Of a stretch of 64,000 bases of DNA, positions 23,817 to 35,190 are shown in pieces (within the stretch, counting starts at the first letter, position 1; the number at the start of each line of letters is the position of its first letter). The notes beneath the pieces are model-generated. The model was not told the DNA's origin. It worked only from the letters and a program-made list of their open reading frames with translations, and did no database searches. Source of the DNA: Eurosta solidaginis (Eukaryota > Arthropoda > Insecta > Diptera > Tephritidae); assembly GCF_040869045.1 (NCBI RefSeq), contig NC_090320.1:249302978-249366977 (forward strand), in the 5' to 3' direction. Both the position numbers and the translations under genes were made by a program.

Positions 23817-23920
23817 GGTGCTTGTTACCGGAATGTATCGGATCTATATTCGGCAAAGCACCATCAACATCGTTAACTCTCCATAAAATCTTTGGGGAGT
23901 GTCTTTATCGCTACAAAAAC
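23817..23920 (+). repeat. Dispersed hairpin repeat (CACTCCCC family), copy 1
   Basis: GGATCTATATTCGGCAAAGCACCATCAACATCG text is followed by an imperfect hairpin (CTCTCC...GGGGAGTGT) and TTATCGCTACAA. The same order occurs at 44175-44248, and in reverse at 61574-61690. The three copies show a short interspersed family that ends in a CAACAA tail. The class is unknown. Confidence 0.65.
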
Positions 23921-26900
23921 TACATTTTTCACCCGGTGATGGTACCGCCGAGAATAATTTTACAAAATTACTACTTCGTCGAAAAATTTTCAAACTTAAA
24001 TGAGATATACCAATTCTTTGAAGGCAAACTTTAAACAGGAGAAATTTCATTAGGCACATTGTTAATTAATGAACTACAAAAATATTTTAAGATAAAAAAA
24101 CGTCAAATATAAAAAAATTATTAGAAGCTGAAATTACTTTGCCTAACTTGAATTTTTTACGCGGCGCCTTATCACAAAATGCAGTGCAATACAATTTTTG
24201 TACAACACACGCACACTTATCCATATGTACATACATGTGTGTGACTATTTCTATCGTGCTACGTGTTTTAATTTAATTATTAAAAAAATTGCATTTGACT
24301 AATTAACACTCGTTTTAGTTGATGTGTACATTTTTCCGCTTTTGTTGGTATTTGCTAATTGTTATTACCCAGACAGCAGCAATACAAAATGTTGGCAATG
24401 ATTGTAGATATTGTTGTTGTTGCTGTATTTGTTGAATCCATTTTTCTCTTTTGTTGTTTTTTGCAGGCGTAACAATTTATCAGTCAAATCTGTGTAAAAA
24501 TGCAATTTCAACATGCAATTTTCACATTTTCCACAAATCATTTTTCCATCTGCACAAACCGACTTTAGCGCAAGCGCAAACGCACCAATGACTTAGTCGT
24601 CGCAATGTAAATAAAGTTAATATGTAGAAGAAGAAATATGGCTGGCTGAGATGGGCAGTTTTTGAGATTTGAACAATTGCTGTAATCTTTTATAACCGAT
24701 TTGCTTAGAAAACCGAATATTTTGAGGATGCATGGTACATCACTTTCACTACGAAGTAGTATATCGCAGAAGTTGGAATGGGATTGGGAGTGGCAGTGGC
24801 AGTGGGAATGCGAATGTTAATGGGATTGGGAATATGAGTGTGAAAATTGGATAAAGAGTGAATTGGGAAAGCAAGACTCACTTTATAATTGAAGGAAAAC
24901 GCATTTTCGGGCAAGACAACGTCTGTCTGATAAGCTTGTTATAGCTGAAAAAATTAAATGGTACATCAACAAAGAGGAAGAAATATGGCGCTGAATTGAA
25001 ATCTTTAAAGAAAATTGGAGAAAACCAGAAAATTGTAGCTGATTCTGCATCTCACTCGGAATATCGATGCATTTTTAAATAGTAATATTGGCGACAAAAT
25101 CTTTTTCCTTTCAAATGTAACCACGATTGGGTAAAGAAAAATTACATTAAAAAAAAAGTATTTTGTGTGTGTGTTCGCTGTGAACCATATACATACATGT
25201 AAATTTACATGTAAAATTAGTTCAAATATTGAAAAATGTTAGCATTCGACGTCACATGTAGGGTTGCTTATTCAAAAACATAAAATGCTAGTATTTATGA
25301 TAAATTTTAAAGACAAAATTTAGTCTATCCTCAGGCTCTACTCAGCCGATTTTGTTATAATTCCTATACATTTTTCGGAAAGAAACCATTTAGGATGCTA
25401 CTGCGCCCTTGATAGCTTCCTGCCTAGGTTATGGGGTACAAAGTAAAAGCGGGGAAAGGGGAAAAATGAAGTAGAAAAAGATATATAAATATATAAGAAG
25501 CGGTGGAAGGAGAAGAAGCTAGACATATTGGTGGAGATAAAAAAATGAGAAGGGGAGAGAAAATGACCAAAAGGAGACGGTGATGTAGAGTGATTGAATA
25601 GCTGAGTTATATATTTGCGGTCCATTGTAGAGGTTTCTAATAAATGCCCTTATGCACCTAGGACGCAATATCCGATATGCTCATCGGTTTATAGAACAGA
25701 GTGGGCATCGATTCAGTGAGTCAGTGACGATTTCAAATAACATTAGACGAACAATTATAAGATATCTATCTAGCTATCTATGTAGCTGTTAATATGTGAG
25801 CAAAGCTTACTGGAACTGTGGTAACTCTCATTATATACTAATTTAAACTTGGCACCTTACTTTCGCAGCTCTTGCTCCAATTCCACAGATGACTATCGTT
25901 TATTTATACCATCGAATTTATAATCGATTTTTCGTCTGGACCTTGAAGGAGCATAATAGTTGACTATGTTGACGGTTCCGTCAGCTCAATTGCTATGAGT
26001 CCGAACGTATACTTTTGAAGGTAGTTTTATCTAAGTCTGAAATCATCCCTTAGACGGTTAAGCGCCAATTAAGTAAGTAAGTAAGAAATCAGTCTCGGTT
26101 CTAATCATATATAGCGATAGTATGGTGCTATGCATTTTACAGACGCCATATTAGTGATAGCCCCGGGTCGCAGAATAGAATAGGGGCAAAATACAATGTA
26201 GGGTTCCTGGGCTACCAAATCATGGAATATCAGTCACTATGCAATTTCCAGGCTTCAATAGGGTAACCACCAGAGGTTGCAATTCGTTCAGAGTTTCCTC
26301 TTTAAAGGCTTTTTTACCAAAATAAGCGTCCTAGATAACGGTTATCGAAACATTTGCTTAAATTTTCAAGCCTTAGTATTACCACACTACCAAATAAACT
26401 TATTTTTTACATATTGCCAACTAAAGATTACGCCTAATATATACATATGTATCTTTCAAAAGTGAGAAAATATACCCGCTGAGCAGTTAAATTGTAAAAG
26501 TCATTGCACTAATGCGCAAAGCTCTGCAATTATGTTTGTACACACATGGATTAACTTAGAAAAAAGATCATTGCAATTGCACATAATGTTATTGTGTTGG
26601 TTTTTGTTTGTTTATTGCAGCAATGTTGTCAAAATGTTAACAAAATAGATTTGTCTTTTTGAGTTTTGCGCAGTAAAAGACAGAATTTTGTTATACGCAT
26701 TAAAAATGCAAAAATGGGGCGAATGTGTAGAAGTTATCTGCGATTCATGAATAATCTTTAATTAGTTACATACAAAAACAAATATTAATATGTATGACTG
26801 GGCATATATGTAAGATTGCAAGTACGTCGTCTATCCGTAAAGAGTAATCGAGTATGCGCATCTGATGTCTAGCTAATGATGCCATTTTGGCACGCGATTT

Positions 26901-26989
26901 GCTACCAAGAATTATAGTAAAATCTTTAATTTTATTGCAGGGTAAAACCTAGAGACTGTGCGTCGAGAAAATCTGGTCTATAGTAGATT
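23921..26989. other. AT-rich stretch without recognised gene
   Basis: It contains a GTT-rich run near 24408-24455, the G-rich minisatellite at 24769-24850, and a purine-rich run at 25440-25580. No exon-like or TE-like coding sequence is recognised. Confidence 0.5.
24769..24850. repeat. G-rich minisatellite (GGGATTGGGAGTGGCAGTGG)
   Basis: Imperfect hexamer-like repetition of GGGATT, GGGAGT and GGCAGT. Its complement appears at 36710-36790 (CCAATTCCCACTCCC). Nearby downstream text at 24915 (AACGTCTGTCTG) also resembles the flank of that second locus (AAAGTCTGCCGGT on the minus strand), so both may be parts of one dispersed repeat, possibly a Helitron 3' region. Confidence 0.55.
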
Positions 26990-27260
26990 AACGAGTACAA
27001 GTTAGGCCTCGTCAGTAACAGCAGTTGTAGGAAAAGCGTCCTGCTAGGGAAACGGTTGAGCATACCTAAGTTTATGTCCTGCGCTCCAGCTACTAGGGCC
27101 GTTGAGGTTTTGAAGCAGCAATTTATATAGATTCTAGAAAACTTTTAGTATTTGCCAAGATGACAGAGTTCTTCTATTACATAAGTCTTGGTACCTGTTT
27201 GGGGTTCTTCCGTTTGGTCGTCAAACCAATTATGGTAGCTCTCTCAGTATATGTGAGTTA
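26990..27260 (+). pseudogene. LINE ORF2 3' tail fragment, very decayed
   Basis: GGCCTCGTCAGTAACAGCAG...TGTAGGAAAAGCG...GAAACGGTTGAGCA...TGTCCTGCGCTCCAGCTACTAGGG closely parallels the Cys-rich tail of the LINE at 6620-7440 (GTCAGTAACAGATGTAGGAAGTGCG...GAAACTGTTGAAAA...TGTCCTGCTCTCG). It has no open frame of useful length. It is probably the same LINE family, 5'-truncated. Confidence 0.55.
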
Positions 27261-27375
27261 TTTCAAACTTTTCTAACCTTATTAAGATTGACGAGGTTCA
27301 CAACCACTTCAGTCTATCGCACAACACGCCAAGACTTAATTCTTAACAGTTAGTGTGGCAGCATGATCGCTTTTA

Positions 27376-27610
27376 AAAGTATAGATTTGTTATTGAAAAT
27401 TTTCGATGTTTTATCGAAAATTTACTGAAAACGTCGATTTTAGTAACAAATCGTTTTTTTTTTTCTATAATAATTCGATATTTTTTCACTAACAAATCGA
27501 GACTTTTTTTATAAAAACTCGATATCTTTTCAATTACAAATCGATAACAAATCGAAATTTTTTCGTTCACAAATCGAAAACTTTTCGATAATAAACCCAC
27601 AACACGTTTA
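27376..27610. repeat. ACAAATCGATA minisatellite, degenerate
   Basis: Repeated AACAAATCGATA / AAATCGAAATTTTTTC units separated by T-rich spacers. The minus-strand open frame 27373-27618 is a translation of it. The same core recurs at 52540-52990. Confidence 0.7.
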
Positions 27611-27959
27611 TAATTCACCTGCTAAATGATTCCACAATAGTACCAAAATGAATTCAACCTTACTGCAAAAAAGTGGCGAAATTATTGGAAACATGAATAG
27701 TCCAGAAGTGGTCTACAATAGTCCCTGCATGACCACAAATATACGATCGGACATAGAATGTTTTTTTTTTCGTTTACATTTTGGGGAATAACATTTATTG
27801 TCACAACTTTATAATAACCGAAACCTATTTCGGTCTCAAAATAACAGTTTCAAGAAAGCCCTTTTTTAATCTTGGATACCGGTTGTTACCTGTGGAACCA
27901 ACACTTTGACTCAATGACGACTAGGCAACTAAAGCCATCTTGATATGAAAAAATCTAGC

Positions 27960-28812
27960 AGCAAAATATGAGGCTGCAACCCCATAATAACCTATGGCTC
28001 GATAGCCTACAAAAAAAACTCGAGTGACAACGAAGCAAGCCAAAACTGAAACAATTGTATGTGCACCACCGGGGCTATTCGCACATGCGGTTGAGACTAT
28101 CCTCGACCTAACTCCCAAACACATGGCGATAGAGCAGTCAGCCAAACAAACCATCCTAAATAACGCGAAGGAGGACTCTGGCAAAAGAAAGGTTATCTGA
28201 TCAGAGAACATGCAGATGATATGTTCAGACAGGTCGTCTTACAGAAAAGATATAGAATGGAATTAGGGGATAAGATTACATGGAATGGAGCTAGACTAGA
28301 GAGCATCCAACGCCCATACAAGATCGTATGGTACACGACCCAAGCTGTCAGTGCTTCAGGGAGTACACTCGAGCATGTTCCAGGCGGAAGTATACGCCAT
28401 AAGTCAGTATGCTGAGCTGAACCTTCAACACGGATACTCCAACTAAACAGCCGCCGTTCAGTGTCAGTCAAGCTGCACTCAACATAATTTAGGCATTCGG
28501 AATAAAGTCAGTACTAGTCTTGGAGTGCGTGGAAAAGCTAAAACAACTAGAAACGCGCGTCGTAGTACAGCTGGTCCTGAGCCGCTCCTGCCAGTTAGCC
28601 TACACCAAATAACGCGGTGTTTGTTGTTAGAATTAACGGAAAATAGAAAAGAGGTGAGGTGATAGTACAAATCGCTATAGGGCAATCATACGCCTTTCGA
28701 AAAATAACGTACGAATTATAACAACTATTTTTACAGGACATTGCAGACTTAACAGCCACATGCAGAAATTGGGCCTGAAATTAAATGACATTTGCCGATT
28801 CTGTCATCGTTC
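27960..28812 (+). pseudogene. LINE ORF2 fragment (RT thumb, RNase H, Cys-rich tail), dead
   Basis: In changing frames: ITYGSIAYKK, where RT C-termini have TYG..VW; TGAIRTC; LTPKHMAIEQSAKQTI, the leucine-rich stretch after the thumb; then WNGARLESIQRPYKIVWYT. Next comes VYAISQYAEL, matching the EVYAI of RNase H. The end, GHCRLNSHMQKLGLKLNDICRFC, matches the TGH....H...G....CR.C tail. Multiple stops and frameshifts are present. The 3' end is cut near 28812 by the older Helentron-like element. It reads as a Jockey/R1-type LINE but from a different lineage than 6620-7440. Confidence 0.75.
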
Positions 28813-28814
28813 GG

Positions 28815-28971
28815 CGCGTCCGTCCATCCGTCTGGCCGTTAACACGATGACTTGAGTAAATATTGAGATATCTTCACAAACTTTGGTACACGAGCTTATC
28901 TGGACCCAGAATGGATTGGTATTGAAAATGAGCGAAATCGGATGATAACCACGCCCACTTTTTATACTCAG
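28815..28971 (+). mobile_element. Older Helentron-like element, first part
   Basis: It starts abruptly with the CCGT/CCGTC microsatellite and one module (CACGATGACTTGAGTAAATATTGAGATATC ... ACCACGCCCACTTTTT). The TTATAC head is missing. It is interrupted at 28972 by an intact relative and continues at 31826. Confidence 0.7.
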
Positions 28972-31825
28972 TTGAGCAGAGCTCACAGAGTATATTAGCT
29001 TTGATAGGATAACGCTTGGTTGTACAGGTATAAAGGAATCGAGATAGATATAGATATATCAAAATCATCAGTATCGAAAAAAATTTGATTAAGCCATGTC
29101 CGTCCGTCCGTCCGTCCGTCTGTCCGTTAACACGATAACTTGAGTAAATTTTGAGATATCTTGACGAAATTTGGTACGTAGATTCCTGGGCGCTCATCTC
29201 AGATCGCTATTTAAAATGAAGGATATCGGACAATAACCACGCCCACTTTTTCGATATCGAATATTTCGAAAAATCGAAAAATTGCGATAATTCATTACCA
29301 AAGAGGGATAAAGCGATGAATCTTGGTAGGTGCGATGAACTTATGACGCAGAATAGAAAGTAAGTAAAATTTTGGATAACGGGCGTGGCACCGCCCACTT
29401 TTAAAAGAAGGTAATTTAGAAGTTTTGCAAGCTGTAATTTGGCAGTCGTTGAAGATATCATGATGAAATTTGGCAGGAACGTTACTCCTATTACTATATG
29501 TATGCTTAATAAAAATTAGCAAAATAGGAGAACGACCACGCCCACTTTAAAAAAAAAAATTTTTTTAAGTGAAATTTTTCAAAAAATTTAATATCTTTAC
29601 AGTATATAAGTAAATTATGTCAACATTCAACCCCAGTAATGATATGGTGCAACAAAATACAAAGATAAAAGAAAATTTCAAAACGGGCGTGGCTCCGCCC
29701 TTTTTCATTTGATTTGTCTAGGATAAATTTAATGCCATAAGTCGAAAAAAAATTTACCAATCCTTGTGAAATTTGGTAGCGGCTTAGACTCTAGGACGAT
29801 AACTGTTTTCTGTGAAAAAGGGCGAAATCGGTTGAAGCCACGCCCAGTTTTTATACACAGTCGACCGTCTGTCCTTCCGCTCGGCCATTAACACGATAAC
29901 TTGAGCAAAAATCGATATATCTTTACTAAACGCAATTCACATAATTATCTGAACTCACTTTCTATTGGTATAAAAAATGGCCGAAATCTGACTATGACCA
30001 CGCCCACTTTTTCGATATCGAAAATTACGAAAAATGAAAAAAGTGCCATAATTCTATACCAAATACGAAAAAGGGTTGAAACATGGTAATTGGATAGGTT
30101 TATTGACGCAAAATATAACTTTAGAAAAAAACTTCGTAAAATAGGTGTGACACCTACCATATTAAGCAAAAGAAAATGAAAAAGTTCTGCAGGGCGAAAT
30201 CAAAAGCCCTTGGAATCATGGCAGGAATACTGTTCGTGGTATTACATATATAAATAAATTAGCGGTATCCAACAGATGATGTTCTGGGTCACCCTGGTCC
30301 ACATTTTGTTCGATATCTGGAAAACGCCTTCACATATACAACTACCACCACTCCCTCTTAAAATTCTTATTAATACCTTTAATTTGATACCCATATCGTA
30401 CAAACACATTATAGAGTCACCCCTGGTCCACCTTTATGGCTATATATCGAAAAGGCGTCCACCTATAGAACTAAGGCCCACTCCCTTTTAAAATACTCAT
30501 TATCACCTTTCGTTTGATACCCATAATGTACAAACGCATTCTAGAGTCACCCCTGGTCCACCTTTATGGCGATATCTCGAAAAGGCGTCCACCTATAGAA
30601 CTAAGGCCCATTCCCTTTCAAAATACTCATTAATACCTTTCATTTGATACCCATATCGTACAAACAAATTCTAGAGTCATCCCTGGTCCACCTTTATGGC
30701 GATATCTCGAAAAGGCGTCGCCCCATAGAACTAAGACCCACCCACTTTTAAAATACTCATTGACACCTTTCATATGATACCCATATCGTACAAATTAATT
30801 CTAGAGTCACCCCTGGTCCACCTTTATGGCGATATCTCGAAAATACGTCCACCTATAGAAATAAGGCCCACTCCCTTTTAAAATACTCATTAACACATTT
30901 CGTTTGATACCCATATTGTACAAACGCATTCTAGAGTCATCCCTGGTCCACCTTTATGGCGATATCTCGAAAAGGCGTCCACCCATAGAGCTAAGGCCCA
31001 CCCACTTTTAAAATACTCATTAACACCTTTCATTTGGTACCCATATCGTACAAACTAATTCTAGAGTCACCCCTGGTCCACCTTTATAACGATAGCCCGA
31101 AAAGGCGTCCACCCATAGAGCTAAGGCCCACCCACTTTTAAAATACTCATTAACACCTTTCATTTGGTACCCATATTGTACAAATTAATTCTAGAGTCAC
31201 CCCTGGTTCACCTTTATGGCAATATCTCTAAAAGGCGTCAACCCATAGAACTAAGGCCCACTTCCTTTTAAAACACTCATTAACACCTTTCGTTTGATAC
31301 CCTTATTGTACAAACGCATTCTAGAGTCACCCCTGGCCCACCTTTATAACGATATTCCCAAAAGGCGTCCGCCTATAGAACTAAGGCCCACTCCCTTTTA
31401 AAATACACATTAACACCTTTCATTTGATACCCATATCGTACAAATAAATTCCAGAGTCACCCCTGGTCCACCTTTATGGCGATATGTCGAAAAGGCGTCC
31501 ACCTATAGAACTAAGCCCCACTCCCTTTTAAAATACTCATTAACACCTTTCATTTGATACCCATATCGTACAAACAAATTCTAGAGTCAGCCCTGGTCCA
31601 CCTTTATGGCGATATCTCGAAAAGGTTTCCACCTATAGAACTATGGCCCACTCCCTCTTAAAATACTCTTTAATACCTGCCATTTGAGACGCCTGTCATA
31701 CAAACACATTCCAGGGTTACCCGAGGTTCATTTTCCTACATGGTGATTTTCCCTTATTTTGTCTCCATAGCTCTTAACTGAGTATGTAATGTTCGGTTAC
31801 ACCCAAACTTGGCCTTCCTTACTTG
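28972..31825 (+). mobile_element. Complete Helentron/DINE-1-like element (2.85 kb)
   Basis: This is the best full copy in the window. Head: TTATACTCAGTTGAGCAG. Microsatellite: CCGT near 29099-29125. Then come hairpin-bearing modules (GGGCGTGGCACCGCCC at about 29381 and CGGGCGTGGCTCCGCCC near 29683), a tandem array at 30411-31710, the subterminal inverted repeat TTAACTGAGTATGTAATG near 31776, the GTTCGG hairpin (one arm mutated to CCCAAAC), and the end CTTCCTTACTTG. It inserted in a T run of the older element (CCCAC TTTTT ATTTATAAAAC). It is non-autonomous, with no Rep/helicase. The family call rests on structure, not on a database match. Confidence 0.8.
30411..31710. repeat. Tandem array, ten 130-bp units in perfect register
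   Basis: CTAGAGTCAC-type marks fall exactly 130 bp apart, at 30411, 30541, 30671, 30801, 30931, 31061, 31191, 31321, 31451 and 31581. Point differences have accumulated between units but there is no net indel. This contrasts with the 116-130-bp spacing in the array at 9.7-11.6 kb. Confidence 0.92.
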
Positions 31826-32386
31826 TTATTTATAAAACATTTTGGAAAACACAAAAAATCTGATTACTTAGTAAATAATACACCTAAAATGTTGAAATTT
31901 GGCGTGTGGACTGATATTGAGACTCTTGATAAAAAATTTGAAAATTTTTTTTTAAAATGGGCGTGGCACCGCCCACTTGTAATAAAATCAATTTTACAAA
32001 TATTATTAATCATAAATCAAAAATCGTTAAACCTATCGTAACAAAATTCGGCTGAGAGGTTGCCTTTACTCTAAGGAATGCTTTGAAGAAAAATTAACGA
32101 AATCGGTTGAGGACCACGCCCACTTTTAAATAAAAGATTTTTAAAAGGGTCATGGACGAATAAAATAAGCTATATTCTTGCAAAAAAGAACTCTATATCA
32201 ATGGTATTTCATTCCAAGGGGATTTATAAAAATAAATAGGAAAAACTTCAAATTTAGAAAAATGGGCGTGGCACCACCCTTTTGTGACTAAGCATTTTCT
32301 ATGTTTCGTGAGCCATTACTCGAAGAAAAATTAGTACAGAATAGAATCATATGTATGTGTATTATTGCGCAGCCTTGTAACACTAT
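31826..32386 (+). mobile_element. Older Helentron-like element, middle part
   Basis: It resumes after the nested copy with ATTTATAAAACATTTTGG and holds three modules of the same style (GGGCGTGGCACCGCCCAC, GACCACGCCCACTTTTAAA, GGGCGTGGCACCACCC). Sequence between the hairpins differs from the younger copies, so it is a distinct subfamily. It is cut at 32386 by a solo LTR. Confidence 0.65.
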
Positions 32387-32894
32387 TGTGACGAATATTT
32401 GCAACACTAAGGGATACTATCGTCTCTAAGTCAATGATAAGCAGGGACTTGTATGCACTTCAATAAATTAATCATTATGTCTTTACATATGTCCATACAA
32501 GAAGCGGAGAGCAACGCACAAACACATGTATACATCTGAGATACTCCCAAAAGTAGGCAATAATTTGTGCAAGTATCACTCACATATACACGCGCAAATG
32601 AGAAGCTATAAACGTAGTTATAGCTGGTAACTAACTAATAAATTCTAGAAATAGAACCGCCTAGAAATATGCCAACGAGGAAACCAAAGAGTATAAAAGC
32701 AGCAACAGTTGAGGCACGACGAGTCAGTTTGATTTAAGCACGCTATTGGTTGCGAAGTATAAGTGTTATTGTGAAAGTAGTCTAATAAAGACCATTTTGC
32801 ATTATTGAATATTGGAGTTATTTATTCAACAATTTAGCGATACGAACTTTAGTAGAGGGTGTAAAATAAGCGGAATTGCACTAAATTCGTTACA
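32387..32894 (+). mobile_element. Solo LTR, Gypsy-like (copy 2)
   Basis: TGTGACGAATATT ... CGTTACA, flanked by the 4-bp duplication CTAT (32383-32386 and 32895-32898). Large blocks match copy 1 at 4492-5046: ATTAATCATTATGTC, CCATACAAG.AGCGGAGAG, GGAAACCAAAGAGTATAAAAGCAGC, CAGTTTGATTTAAGCACGCTAT and AATAAAGACCATTTTGCATTATTGAATA. The first 90 bp are diverged or indel-bearing, so the two copies are of different age or subtype. No internal region is present. Confidence 0.88.
32692..32698 (+). promoter_or_regulatory. TATA box of solo LTR copy 2
   Basis: TATAAAA is followed about 85 bp downstream by AATAAA (32784-32789). Both are conserved in copy 1, marking U3/R. If still active it would drive transcription rightward. 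Confidence 0.65.
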
Positions 32895-32988
32895 CTATTA
32901 AGCACACAAAACAAACAACAACAGCATTTCAAGTGTACAGCTGGGTATGTAATTTTCGGTTTCACCCGAACTTAGACTTCCTTACTTG
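32895..32988 (+). mobile_element. Older Helentron-like element, tail
   Basis: GTACAGCTGGGTATGTAATTTTCGG, TTTCACCCGAACTTAG, then CTTCCTTACTTG at 32988. This is the same hairpin and terminal dodecamer as the young copies, with mutations. It closes the element begun at 28815. It carries no tandem array. Confidence 0.7.
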
Positions 32989-33714
32989 TTTTATTACAAC
33001 TTCAACCGCACACTTACATTACAACTACAATTCTACTAAATTATTTATGACAATATGGCATGTTACACGACTGCGAGTGTGACAGCTAACGACTCCCTGA
33101 GGTGTGAAACTGCCGTGGCAAACATGAGACAGCAAATGTTTTTATTTTTGTCTTTTGCAGAACTTAAGGCAAAAGGAAGAACCTCAAGAGTCAATTAGGA
33201 GGTGTGCGCCTCAAGCATTTATCAGTGGGCAAAGAATGGCAAATAATGCGAGTATAAACAGTCAGTCAGTGCTCATAATATATTTGCACAAAAGATATTT
33301 GACTATTTTTTACTTTCTAAAAGCCAAGAATACGTTTTATTTAAACTAATTTAAGATTCAGGTATATGCAGGTAGCCTTGATTGGAGAGCATTTTTTATC
33401 CAATCGTGGCACACAACGAATGTAACATCCTTTGAGTACCTGAAAATTAAGTCATTCTATTCCTTTACTTAATGTAAATACAAATAAAATCATGTGAAAT
33501 ATCCGCCATCACTCATGCCAACCATTTGGCTGATACACCCTAAAGGCGATTTACATAGTTCATCTTTAAGGTTTGTATAATATGTGTAGGCGCTCATCTT
33601 TATGTACAGACAATGTACTGTCTACATGTATGAAAGTACAGTGGTAGGCAAATAAATGGGAATAGGTAGTTTGCTTCAATACCATTCGTCGCTAATATAA
33701 ATAAGCCCTCGTTC
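32989..33714. other. Non-coding, no recognised feature
   Basis: The frame at 33155-33349 has no family signature. Nothing else is recognised. Confidence 0.5.
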
Positions 33715-35190
33715 CCACTAGGCTAGGTTAGGTTGTATTGGCCAGTGCATAAGGACCTCACATAGATTGAATTAGGCCGTAGTCTAACCAGAATTTTATT
33801 AAACAACCAAACTGAAAAACTCTACCAAAAACCAGGACATAGTTTATAAAATAAGTCCGTCCACTTCGCAAACACTAAAAGCTTTCTAGGACCTATGGCA
33901 CGAGAACAAATGTGCTCGATCACTCCGGCAACCCACACTTCCTACACCTGCTACCACTGACCAGGCCTAATTCAAAGGAATATGACCCCAGAGGGCAGTG
34001 TTCAGGCAGACTTCCCGCTATGAGTCTACAGTCCTCTCTTTTTAATGATAGGAGCAACTTTGTTAGTATAAGGTCGTAAAACCTACATCTGAACTTCGAA
34101 ACTTTAAAGCCCTGCGCCTGGGTCCACGCCTTCCCGCTTGGTCGATCATGTGCAACTATCGTCTTCTCTTAATCTCGCCCAATTTAATTGATGCGTCTGC
34201 GGAGCAACCTTCGAGGTACGCGCCCTATTTAGCTAGTTCGTCCGCTTTTTCATACACAACACTCCGGGACCAGATTCTTTCCAGGGATTGCTTGCAATGG
34301 GACACACTTATAAATGCTGTGCTATGCGAGATCATTGCCTTAATTGCTGCGTGGTTGTCAATATAAAAGTGGAGGTGGCTGCAAGTTTAAGCTTTTCCTT
34401 TCAGCGTTTCTACTGCTTTGATTACGCCTTCTACTTTCGCCCAAAAAGGCTACAGTGATCTGGCAGCTTGTAGGATCTGTTTATTTCCGGATCAACATAG
34501 TACACTACAGACCCTACTCCTTTCACTACTTTGGAACCATCAGTGCACACGTGTATCGCTTCGTCCGGCATTCAGGCACCCTTGCGCCAACCATCCACCT
34601 CTTTTTGTGGCTGTTCGTCCTGTAATTGATGACGCTATAAGGCTATGGATGTAAGGTCTGCGCTCAAGCTATCCCAAGGCACAAAGCCTCGTTGCAGTGG
34701 AATGGTTGCTTTCAGGGCTCGCGTTATGCTAAGCATTGATAGCATACCCATCTAATTTTTTGAGAAAGGTTATTTTTTGTGCGGCTGCCACCAAACAAGA
34801 CTCCATAGTATAGGATAGCCTTTACAATTGCTGTAAATACCCAATGTGAGAGAGGGAGGGCGATAAACCCCACATACATCCAAGCATTCTTATAGATGCG
34901 TAAAGCGCCGTCGAGGCCTTCTTCTCTCTCTCCTCCACGTTCGGCTTCTAAAGACAACTTACTATCTATAATGATTCAAGATATTTTGTACAAGGGTGGG
35001 TCATAACACTCCATCCAGCGGTGTTTACTTATCCGCTGATTTCGTGGCCAAATACGGCTAGGGCTGTATGTCCTTGAACGTAGTTAAGACCATCCATGAT
35101 CGCTTTTTAGATACATTTTTGAAAGCCCCGGCAATGTCTTAGGGCTTTCTCTATGCTTATAGTTCCTGGGCTATGTTTCCTTTGTTATTT
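33715..35190 (-). pseudogene. LINE ORF2 fragment (RT thumb, RNase H, Cys-rich tail), Jockey/R1 type, dead
   Basis: On the minus strand, from 35190 down: a degenerate segment, then CTKYLESL; SPSLSHWVFTAIVKAILYYGVLFGGSRTK in pieces, the thumb of Jockey-type RT; RNase H text YIDNHAAIKAMISHSTAF (DSQAAIKAI with changed residues) and YEKADELAK; and a tail with SYSFELGLVSGSRCRKCGLPE. Stops and frameshifts break it throughout. The finger and palm with the YADD site are not found. It is the same family as 6620-7440 and 43220-44770: the three share the TGHCLL/CRKC tail and the HWVFTAI thumb. Confidence 0.8.
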
